A stretch of 64,000 bases of DNA from CBEULR01 sp965544035. GTDB taxonomy: Bacteria; Bacillota; Desulfotomaculia; Desulfotomaculales; Desulforudaceae. The stretch is taken from contig CBEULR010000007.1 of assembly GCA_965544035.1 (NCBI GenBank), forward strand, positions 1-64,000, given 5' to 3'. Numbering within the stretch: position 1 is the stretch's first letter; the number at the start of each line of letters is the position of its first letter. Of the stretch, positions 56,313 to 64,000 are shown piece after piece. The position numbers were made by a program, and so were the translations under genes. The notes under the pieces were generated by a model. That model saw only the letters and a list, made by a program, of their open reading frames with translations, did not search any database and was not told where the DNA came from.

Positions 56313-56960
56313 TTAACATCCGGTCCGTCCCCGGATGGCGGCCAGGGCATCCATGGCCACCGAACCGACCGTACGCTGCCAGAGCTTGCCGGCCTCATAG
56401 ATCAGCGCGGCATTATAGTCATCCCGCAGCCGGCTCAGTGCAAGCGCCGCGTCCTCCACCCCGATTTCGCCGAGGGACCAGGCGGCCATGCCCCTGATTT
56501 GGGGGTCCAGATCTCCGAGAGCATCCATCAGCAGCCCGACAGCATCCTGGACCAGTTCGGGGTTCCGTTTGCCGATGCGCCCCATCGCCCAGACAACACC
56601 GCGGCGCATTGCCCTATCCTCAAAAAACGAAAGGACCTGAGGCGTGAATCGCCCATACAGGTCCGGTCGGTTCTTTATAATCTCGCCAACAGCATCGGGC
56701 GCAATCGCGCGGCCCGATCCCTGGTCCGAAGGTGCTATGAGTTCATGAATGATCTCCTCGCCGGCGGCCGGATCGCGCCGGCTCAGCTCCCCGCACACAC
56801 AGCCCAACCCCTCGATCGCCCGCCAGCGTATCAGTCCTTCCCGGTTATCAAGCAGGGAAAGCAAATGCCGGATTACCGTGCGGTCATTCACCGCCAAATC
56901 GGCAAGCCCGGCATAGTCTCGCACATCCAAGAGCCGCTGCACCTCTTCGCTTACAGACAT
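56313..56960 (-). CDS. HEAT-repeat protein
   Basis: The 215-residue protein consists of helical HEAT/PBS-lyase-like repeats (IRWRAIEGLGCVCGEL; MRRGVVWAMGRIGKRNPELV; IRGMAAWSLGEIGVEDAALAL). Such repeats bind other proteins; there is no enzyme motif. It resembles short DVU0298-type proteins of anaerobes, a loose match. ATG start after GGAGGAG. Convergent with the unknown gene at 55846. Confidence 0.75.
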   Translation of the reverse strand: MSVSEEVQRLLDVRDYAGLADLAVNDRTVIRHLLSLLDNREGLIRWRAIEGLGCVCGELSRRDPAAGEEIIHELIAPSDQGSGRAIAPDAVGEIIKNRPDLYGRFTPQVLSFFEDRAMRRGVVWAMGRIGKRNPELVQDAVGLLMDALGDLDPQIRGMAAWSLGEIGVEDAALALSRLRDDYNAALIYEAGKLWQRTVGSVAMDALAAIRGRTGC

Positions 56961-57199
56961 AGCTATCTCCTCCAAACACCAGCCATCGTTTGTACCTACA
57001 TTTATTCTACATGGTAACCCTTTTTGCCTGCCTGAAGACCAAAGATCGTGCAGATAGCTGCAAAAGAGGACGGAATAAGGTGTCCGGAGCTTCGGCCGCA
57101 GCCCGGTTGTTGATGTCCCTGTGGCCAGGACGGTATGGTAGTCGCCCGAATCGAAAAGACCATCCGGACAACGCAGACGCTGAGCGCTCACGTCTGGGC

Positions 57200-57772
57200 T
57201 TAAGCTTTCTTGGAGTATCCGTATCCCCCGATTTTCTCGCGCACGACCCGGTACTGCTGAAGGCAAAAGGCATAGGGCTTAATCTTCTCCATATCCGGCT
57301 GTCCTTTTTCATTGAGCACTTCCTCATTTACCTGCACCGCCACAACTTCACCGATAAACACATCGTGGGTCGGCAGGGCGACCCGCTCCACAACCCGGCA
57401 TTCCAGGTTCACGGGGAACTCCTTGATTAACGGAGCTCTTACCCGGGCACCGCTTACCGGGGTCAGCCCGGTTTCCGTGAACTTATCCGTATCCCGACCG
57501 GAAACAGTGCCGCAAAAGTCAACAACTTCAGCCTGCTCGGCAGACGGAATATTGATGACAAACTCCCCGGATTTCCTGATCATTTCGTAGGAATGACGGG
57601 ACGGTCGAACGCTTACATACACCATCGGCGGGTCCGAGTTGACGATGCCGGTCCAGGCAATGGTGATCATGTTGGGGCGGTAACCTTCGGCGGCCGTACT
57701 CACCAGCACGACCGGAACCGGCAGGAGCGCGGGAATCGCTTTAGGCATCAGCTTCTTAATGGTAAATCCCAC
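57200..57772 (-). CDS. Flavin reductase-like FMN-binding protein
   Basis: The 190-residue protein fits the flavin reductase-like domain (flavoredoxin type): PVPVVLVSTAAEGYRPNMITIAWTGIVNSDPPMVYVSVRPSRHSYEMI holds the FMN contacts, followed by FVINIPSAEQAEVVDFCGTVSGRDTDKF. It probably passes electrons through FMN; partner unknown. About 240 bp without a supported gene separate it from the HEAT-repeat gene. Confidence 0.88.
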   Translation of the reverse strand: MGFTIKKLMPKAIPALLPVPVVLVSTAAEGYRPNMITIAWTGIVNSDPPMVYVSVRPSRHSYEMIRKSGEFVINIPSAEQAEVVDFCGTVSGRDTDKFTETGLTPVSGARVRAPLIKEFPVNLECRVVERVALPTHDVFIGEVVAVQVNEEVLNEKGQPDMEKIKPYAFCLQQYRVVREKIGGYGYSKKA

Positions 57773-57839
57773 CTTTTTGGAGCAAATAACACCTAATCTT
57801 GACTAAACATAACATTAAACTCCAAAATGGTCAAATCCA

Positions 57840-58436
57840 TTATAACCTGCCTGGAAAGGTGGGAACCTGATTTCCCCGGATACGGGAAGCACAGCCCTCA
57901 CCTGATGAATCCCGGTCCCGGTATATCCGGTGCATGGCGGCGGTGACTCCGCGGGCGACCAGGTGGGCACCGTTCCACACCATATTCAGACTGGCTGTCT
58001 GCAGCATCAGCAGATTGGCCAAACCGGCGATCCCGACGTTAAGAGTAATGGAGAGGTCACCCAACGCAGGCAGGTTCTTGTTTAGAGCGGTTCCCGGTCT
58101 AAGGCTCCCGTTATGCACAATCAGATAGCCCACTTCCCTGGGATCACCCAGCGCAGCGTCAACGGCAACCACAAAGCATTCATCCGGCAGGCTGTTCAGC
58201 GTCTCCGCCAGATTACCGGCATGCACCGGGTGCTCCAACGTTCCGAATACGTGCCGCATACCCATACGCCTCAGAAGCGTACCGGTCAGAGGCCCGAAGG
58301 CATCGCCGGTGGAACGGTCGGCACCGATGCAGACAAATGCCGGCACCCGGTCGTGTGGCAGAGCACGGCACAGCACGCGGTACAGGCCGCCCAGAACGAA
58401 ACGATGTTCACAGTGTTCGGCAAATAAACGCTTCAT
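57840..58436 (-). CDS. yyaC: Spore protease-like protein YyaC
   Basis: The 198-residue protein matches YyaC (DUF1256), a relative of the germination protease Gpr: FVCIGADRSTGDAFGPLTGTLL, VFGTLEHPVHAGNL, VAVDAALG and PGTALNKNLPALGDLSITLNVG. It is sporulation-associated; its activity is not established. ATG at 58436 chosen over an upstream ATG that lies in poor context. It is divergent from the spoVA operon. Confidence 0.88.
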   Translation of the reverse strand: MKRLFAEHCEHRFVLGGLYRVLCRALPHDRVPAFVCIGADRSTGDAFGPLTGTLLRRMGMRHVFGTLEHPVHAGNLAETLNSLPDECFVVAVDAALGDPREVGYLIVHNGSLRPGTALNKNLPALGDLSITLNVGIAGLANLLMLQTASLNMVWNGAHLVARGVTAAMHRIYRDRDSSGEGCASRIRGNQVPTFPGRL

Positions 58437-58589
58437 AACGCATCCATTATGACACAACAACCATGGGATAATATGCCAAACGAGGGCGACCGCTCCGAAC
58501 TTTATTCCGCCGACATTCGACCGGGAATACCAAAGGCTGATGAATTAGTTGCCTGCGGACAACGCAGAATAGCCACGGAGGGATGATTT

Positions 58590-59060
58590 GTGGCCAGAGA
58601 CCCGAAAAATAAACCGCTTACCGTTGATCAAAAGCGGTACACCGAATTGGTGCGGAATACCGCTCCCCGACCCCGGTATTTCCGGAACGCCCTTTTCGCC
58701 TTCCTCTTTGGCGGTCTCATCGCCCTGATTGGTCAGGGTTTCATCGATTTTTACCGTTTCGCCCTGGACCTGAACGTGAAGGAGGCCGCCAACCCGGCCG
58801 TCGCCACAATGATTTTCATCGGCGCCCTGCTCACCGGTCTCGGTCAGTTTGACAAACTCGCCCGCGTCGCCGGGGCGGGACTGGCCGTACCAGTCACCGG
58901 ATTCGCCAATTCACTGACCTCGGCGGCCCTGGAATTCAAGCGTGAGGGGCTGGTGTACGGAGTGGGCAGCAAGATGTTCATCCTGGCCGGGTCGGTCATC
59001 ACCTTCGGCGTCGTGACCGCGTTTGTCATCGGACTGATCTACGCCGTCTTTATCTATTAG
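58590..59060 (+). CDS. spoVAC: Stage V sporulation protein AC
   Basis: The 156-residue membrane protein matches SpoVAC, a mechanosensitive subunit of the spore dipicolinate channel: FLFGGLIALIGQGFIDFY, TMIFIGALLTGLGQFDKLARVAGAGLAVPVTGFANSLTSAALEFKREG. GTG start with GGAGGG about 7 nt upstream. First gene of spoVAC-D-E. Confidence 0.95.
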   Translation: MARDPKNKPLTVDQKRYTELVRNTAPRPRYFRNALFAFLFGGLIALIGQGFIDFYRFALDLNVKEAANPAVATMIFIGALLTGLGQFDKLARVAGAGLAVPVTGFANSLTSAALEFKREGLVYGVGSKMFILAGSVITFGVVTAFVIGLIYAVFIY

Positions 59061-59070
59061 GGGAACAGGA

Positions 59071-60099
59071 GTGTCGCCAGTGGCCCGGAAAATCGGCAAA
59101 CAAACATACAAGCCGGAGAAACCGCCGGTGATTATGAGCGCCGCCGCCGTTGTGGGACCTTTTGAGGGGCAGGGACCGCTCCGGCCCTACTTCGACCACA
59201 TCTATACGGATATCATGGCGGGAGAGCGCAGTTTTGAATGCGCCGAACGGGAGATGGTGCTGAACGCCTGCTGGACTGCACTGAACAAGGGCGGGAAAAC
59301 GCCGCAGGAAGTGGATTTTTTTCTGGCGGGCGACCTGATGAACCAGATCACCACGTCCAGCTTCTCGGCCCTCGAGCTCGCCATCCCCTTCCTCGGCATC
59401 TACGGTGCGTGCTCGTCCTCAGGGCTGGGGCTGGCGCTGGCCACCATGCTGGTCGACGGCGGATACGCCGGCCTGGTCCTGACCGCAACCTCAAGCCATA
59501 ACGCCGCCGCCGAAAGGCAATACCGTTATCCCACCGAATACGGCCTACAGCGCAAACCGACCGCCCAGTGGACGGTGACCGGCGCCGGAGCGGCACTCGT
59601 CGCCCCCAACGGTGCCGCAGACGGCCCGCTGATTACGATGTTTACGGTGGGTAAACCGGTCGATCTGGGCATCAAGGACGTGCAGAATGTCGGCGCGGCC
59701 ATGGCGCCTGCCGCCGCCGATACCATGGTGCGGCATTTCGCCGAGACCGGACGCGGTCCCGACTACTACGACCTGATCGTGACCGGGGATCTCGGGAAGT
59801 TCGGAAAGGACCTCACTAAGAAGCTGGCCGTTTCCCGGGGCGGATTCGATCTCAGCCACAATTATGAAGACTGCGGCCTGCTTCTGTACGACACCGAAAA
59901 GCAGGACGTGCACGCCGGGGCCAGCGGGTGCGCTTCCTCGGCGGTGGTGGTTTACGGCTACCTTTACCGCGAATTGATGGAGGGAAGGATAAAGCGTTTG
60001 CTGATGGTCCCGACCGGAGCCCTGCACAGCCCGACTACCTTTCAACAGGGCGAAAACATCCCCGGTATCGCCCACGCGATCAGTATCGAAAGACTGTAA
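59071..60099 (+). CDS. spoVAD: Stage V sporulation protein AD
   Basis: The 342-residue protein has the thiolase-like fold of SpoVAD, which binds dipicolinic acid for uptake into the forespore. Typical stretches are DIMAGERSFECAEREM, LAGDLMNQITTSSFSALELAIPFLGIYGACSSSG, and SHNYEDCGLLLYD. GTG start, 10 bp after spoVAC; a second GTG three codons on is possible. Confidence 0.95.
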   Translation: MSPVARKIGKQTYKPEKPPVIMSAAAVVGPFEGQGPLRPYFDHIYTDIMAGERSFECAEREMVLNACWTALNKGGKTPQEVDFFLAGDLMNQITTSSFSALELAIPFLGIYGACSSSGLGLALATMLVDGGYAGLVLTATSSHNAAAERQYRYPTEYGLQRKPTAQWTVTGAGAALVAPNGAADGPLITMFTVGKPVDLGIKDVQNVGAAMAPAAADTMVRHFAETGRGPDYYDLIVTGDLGKFGKDLTKKLAVSRGGFDLSHNYEDCGLLLYDTEKQDVHAGASGCASSAVVVYGYLYRELMEGRIKRLLMVPTGALHSPTTFQQGENIPGIAHAISIERL

Positions 60100-60116
60100 A
60101 CGGAGGTCGGCCAACG

Positions 60117-60476
60117 ATGGAGTGGCAAATTTACATCTGGGCATTTCTGGTCGGCGGAGCATTTGCTCTGACCGGCCAGCTGATCCTCGACTTCACCAAC
60201 TATTCTCCGGGGCACGTGCTGTCCGGGTTCGTGGTGGCCGGGGGCATTCTGGGCGGCCTGGGCATCTACCCCAAGCTGGTCGAGTTTGCCGGGGGCGGTG
60301 CCGGTATGCCGATCGCCAGTTTCGGGAACTCACTGGTGCAGGGCGCAATTGCGGAGGCCGAAAAGAACGGCGTAATCGGGGTGATGACCGGGATGTTCGA
60401 ACTGACCAGTACGGGCATCACCGCCGCCGTCGTATTTGCCTTCCTGACCGCGCTGGTCTTCAACCCCAAAGGTTAG
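60117..60476 (+). CDS. spoVAE: Stage V sporulation protein AE (AEb)
   Basis: The 119-residue membrane protein with three to four helices matches SpoVAEb: AFLVGGAFALTGQLILDFTNYSPGHVLSGFVVAGGILGGLGIYPKLVEFAGGGAGMPI. ATG at 60117 has GGAGG about 9 nt upstream and lies 17 bp after spoVAD; the longer frame runs into spoVAD. Its stop overlaps the start of a repeat-like segment. Confidence 0.94.
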   Translation: MEWQIYIWAFLVGGAFALTGQLILDFTNYSPGHVLSGFVVAGGILGGLGIYPKLVEFAGGGAGMPIASFGNSLVQGAIAEAEKNGVIGVMTGMFELTSTGITAAVVFAFLTALVFNPKG

Positions 60477-60560
60477 GGGTCAGGCACTTACATTCTTTAC
60501 ATTTCGGCTGAAAGGCTTGGCATTACTGGGTTTCGTCCAGGGTCAGACCCCATTTTTTAC
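60475..60560 (+). repeat. Possible REP/MITE-like element
   Basis: Two related ends face each other across 86 bp: GGGGTCAGGCACTTACATTC at the left and GGGTCAGACCCCATTTTTTAC at the right. Such GGGGTCAG-type sequences recur between genes in many bacteria next to REP-associated (IS200/Y1-type) transposases. No transposase is present here. Only one copy is in the window, so repeat status is unproven. Confidence 0.4.
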
Positions 60561-60646
60561 AAGGAGGGACAATCTTATATCCCCGCGTCACCCGTCAGGG
60601 TGACAGTTTGACTATTGAATACTCGTATATAGGAGGTGATTTACAA

Positions 60647-60864
60647 ATGACCGTACAGAGCGATCTGCAGAAAAGTGTGGCCCAGGCCCAATCCCTGCTT
60701 GGAGCCTACTCTATGGCCGCCTCCTCCACCAAGGATCAGACGGCAAAAAAGATGTACCAGGAATTGGCCCAGGATATGCAACGCCATGTGGATACCTGAA
60801 CGCACGGCTTAGCTATCTCGAAAAGAATAACCCGATGTACCAGCAGCAGCAGGCCCCCAAATAG
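60647..60864 (+). pseudogene. DUF1657 protein, frameshifted
   Basis: The frame from ATG 60647 ends at TGA 60797-60799 after 50 codons (MTVQSDLQKSVAQAQSLLGA...). The next frame carries the expected end, LNARLSYLEKNNPMYQQQQ, to TAG at 60862-60864. Adding one C at 60795-60797 joins them into a 72-residue DUF1657 protein, a helical family often encoded beside spoVA genes. ATG follows AGGAGGTG. Real mutation or sequence error is undecided. A GTCACCC/GGGTGAC hairpin lies upstream (60587-60604). Confidence 0.75.
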
Positions 60865-60877
60865 ACTGCCCGGGTGT

Positions 60878-60912
60878 AAAGGGCAGGCTGCAGAGGCCTG
60901 CCCTTTCTTCTC
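60878..60912 (+). terminator. Terminator of the spoVA-DUF1657 region
   Basis: AAAGGGCAGGC, loop, GCCTGCCCTTT, then CTTCT: an 11-bp perfect stem, 14 bp past the DUF1657 stop. Confidence 0.85.
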
Positions 60913-60935
60913 GGTTTGCCGGCGGCCGGTGACGC

Positions 60936-61964
60936 CTACCGGACTGCCTCTCCGATAAACCGCGGGTCGATCAATTCATCCGCATCAAAGTCTTCAGAGA
61001 TGATTCCCTTATCCTTCCAGAACCTGGACGTCAGGCCGGCCATCTGGTGAATGCTGTTCTCATCGGCAGGGTCGCTGAACAGGTCAACATTCGCCTCCCG
61101 TCCGAAGAACTTCACGCCATCGGCAATCTCGGCCGTCTCTTCCGGACTGAGGCGCATCGCCCGGGCTATGATCTCGTTACCCTCGTCCGGGTTTTGTTCG
61201 TAGAACTCGATTGCATCGAACCAGGCCTTGACCAAGCCGGTTACCGCTTCCGGATGCTGTTCCACGAAATCCTGCCGGAGAGTGATGCCGTCCACAATCG
61301 TCCGGGGATATTCGGCGCTGGTGACCAGAACGTGCCCCCCGGGCCGCTGGGATGCCTTCATCAGCCACGGTTCCCAGGTTACCGCAGCATCAAGCCTGCC
61401 GGCCATAAATGCGGCACCGGCCTCGCCGGCTTCCATCTCCTGAATCTCAACCTCGCCTTCCGAAACACCGTGCTCACGCAATACCGACAGGAAGAAGAAG
61501 TAGCCGGTCGAGGACTTGTCCAGACCGACCGTCGCCCCTTTAAGGTCTTCAACGCTCCGAATCTCTTCCTTGGCGACGATGCCGTCACTGCCTGCCGACT
61601 CGGCCATGGCTAAGACGAGGCTGATCGGAGTACCGGCCGCGCAGTTGATCACTTCACGATCCACCGCATTGGCCAGGCCCTGTAGTTCGCCCGAGTCAAC
61701 GGCCGCCGCATACTGGGACTCGTCTTCGATAATCAGCAGTTCGGGTTCAATATTGTAAACGGCGAAAAACCCTTTTTCCTGTGCGATATAGAGCGGGCCG
61801 TAGCTGACCCGGGTGGGGTGCCCAAGCTTGAACTTGACCGGCTCGACCTGCTCCCCGTCCGCGGGCGGAGCAGGCGTTTGGCCGCCACAACCGGCGACCA
61901 TCATCAACCCCAAGGCCAAAATCGCAACAACTGCCACAAATCTGGAATAATGCAGCCAGTTCAT
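60936..61964 (-). CDS. NitT/TauT-type ABC substrate-binding lipoprotein
   Basis: The 342-residue protein starts with a lipoprotein signal (VAVVAILALGLMMVAGCGG, Cys near 26) and has the fold of sulfonate/nitrate/thiamine-precursor receptors: KFKLGHPTRVSYGPLYIAQEKGFFAVYNIEPEL, VGLDKSSTGYFFFLSVLREHG, AAVTWEPWLMKA. The ligand is unknown. No permease or ATPase gene adjoins it. A better-spaced ATG (after GGGGAGG) lies in another frame 10 bp upstream, so the start region deserves care. Confidence 0.85.
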   Translation of the reverse strand: MNWLHYSRFVAVVAILALGLMMVAGCGGQTPAPPADGEQVEPVKFKLGHPTRVSYGPLYIAQEKGFFAVYNIEPELLIIEDESQYAAAVDSGELQGLANAVDREVINCAAGTPISLVLAMAESAGSDGIVAKEEIRSVEDLKGATVGLDKSSTGYFFFLSVLREHGVSEGEVEIQEMEAGEAGAAFMAGRLDAAVTWEPWLMKASQRPGGHVLVTSAEYPRTIVDGITLRQDFVEQHPEAVTGLVKAWFDAIEFYEQNPDEGNEIIARAMRLSPEETAEIADGVKFFGREANVDLFSDPADENSIHQMAGLTSRFWKDKGIISEDFDADELIDPRFIGEAVR

Positions 61965-62124
61965 TATCTTTCATAAACACCTCCCCATTACACAACTGGC
62001 ATGAATTAACCTCAACGCAATAAAGAGCTGATTCGGCAACACCTTCGACATTTTCGAATGATCATCCTGCTTTGGTTTATTTGACAATGATAAGGTGATA
62101 TTGGTCATCACAGGCACTCAATGG

Positions 62125-62154
62125 AAAAAGCCCCCGGACAAACCGGAGGCTTTT
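62125..62154 (-). terminator. Terminator after nfnB
   Basis: On the minus strand AAAAGCCTCCGG, TTTG, TCCGGGGGCTTTTT: strong stem with a T-run, 20 bp past the stop. Confidence 0.85.
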
Positions 62155-62175
62155 GGAAAATCCCGAGACAAGAGA

Positions 62176-63588
<1,413 letters not shown>

Positions 63589-63602
63589 CTACGTTAACCC
63601 CC

Positions 63603-64000
63603 CTAATGACCATTGCGACAGCCACATTCCAACCGAGCGAGGGCTCTGGCCTCTTCTTCCCGGTAAATGGCGGCGCGCTTCATCTGCTCATCGAAGTCCA
63701 CCAGGTGCGCATCAAACTCCGGACCGTCCACACAGGCGAACTTGGTTTCACCCCCGACGGTCACCCGGCACGAACCGCACATTCCCGTACCATCCACCAT
63801 CAGGGAGTTCATGCTCACCGTGGTCGGGATCTTGTACGGCCTGGTCACGTCAGCGACCACCTTCATCATAATCATCGGTCCGATAGCGATCACCTGATCA
63901 ATCGGGGTTCCCTGTTCGATCAGCTCTTTGAGGATGTCGGAGACAAATCCCTTGCGCCCCCTACTGCCGTCATCGGTGGCGATGTGAAGCTGATTGCTGT
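63603..64000 (-). CDS. nfnA: Probable NfnA / sulfide dehydrogenase subunit (partial)
   Basis: Only the C-terminal 132 codons are in the window. They read HIATDDGSRGRKGFVSDIL, IAIGPMIMMKVVADVTRPY (NAD-binding end of a ferredoxin-reductase fold), and GTGMCGSCRVTVGG...FACVDGPEFDAHLVDF, the 2Fe-2S cysteines of the PyrK/SudB/NfnA family. It ends 14 bp before nfnB on the same strand. Together they would move electrons between NADH, ferredoxin and NADPH. Confidence 0.88.
   Translation of the reverse strand, partial: SNQLHIATDDGSRGRKGFVSDILKELIEQGTPIDQVIAIGPMIMMKVVADVTRPYKIPTTVSMNSLMVDGTGMCGSCRVTVGGETKFACVDGPEFDAHLVDFDEQMKRAAIYREEEARALARLECGCRNGH

Noticed and set aside
58461..58589. Sigma-G promoter for spoVAC
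   Set aside because: Expected, but I could not find a convincing -35/-10 pair, so none is listed.

Overview
The window looks like chromosome of a spore-forming, probably anaerobic and possibly thermophilic, high-GC Firmicute of the Peptococcaceae/Desulfotomaculum/Moorella type. This is inferred from sporulation genes (spoIIP, a spoVAC-D-E operon, yyaC, a pdaA-like deacetylase), the clostridial order comEA-comEC-holA-rpsT-spoIIP-lepA-hemW-hrcA-grpE-dnaK-dnaJ-prmA-rsmE-mtaB-hit-rpsU, and anaerobe enzymes (aldehyde:ferredoxin oxidoreductase, A-type flavoprotein, rubredoxin, Nfn-type transhydrogenase). No rRNA or tRNA gene was recognised.

1-17,005: CRISPR-Cas region. A 56-repeat array (37-bp repeats, running off the left edge) is followed by a leader and a minus-strand cas locus: cas3 - cas8 - cas7 - cas5 - hepT - mntA - cas1 - cas2 - cas4 - csa1. 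The effector genes and the HEPN/MNT toxin-antitoxin pair are joined by 4-bp stop/start overlaps or a 1-bp gap. A WYL regulator, a cas6 and an unknown gene lie further upstream. The content is I-A-like, but Cas3 is one helicase-HD chain. Between cas3 and the WYL gene I find a crRNA-like element: a repeat 3' end, then a 17-nt pseudo-spacer, then a degenerate repeat. Its pseudo-spacer matches (first 10 nt exact, 15/17 overall) a site exactly 100 bp away that is preceded by CCC, just upstream of a Shine-Dalgarno and a 24-codon hydrophobic ORF. This is the architecture of a CreTA toxin-guard RNA or a CreR-type cas autoregulator, and is the most interesting find here.

17,006-42,244: minus-strand core. 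The heat-shock operon starts at a sigma-A promoter with a perfect CIRCE element (27,079-27,105) and includes an archaeal-type (group II/III) chaperonin between hrcA and grpE. Upstream come hemW, lepA, spoIIP, a small holin-like membrane protein, rpsT (plus strand), holA, a lipoprotein, comEC and comEA, then a complete branched-chain amino acid ABC transporter (livFGMHK).

42,245-57,000: mixed accessory metabolism, mostly plus strand: a Cys-containing unknown, a polysaccharide deacetylase, an MscS channel, a nitronate monooxygenase-like flavoprotein, a GH18 protein, thrC, fprA-rubredoxin, ychF (minus), and an aor-moaD-moeB cluster whose aor gene carries a one-base frameshift.

57,001-64,000: a flavin reductase and yyaC (minus), the spoVACDE operon with a frameshifted DUF1657 gene, an orphan NitT/TauT-type binding lipoprotein, and an nfnB-nfnA pair cut by the right edge.
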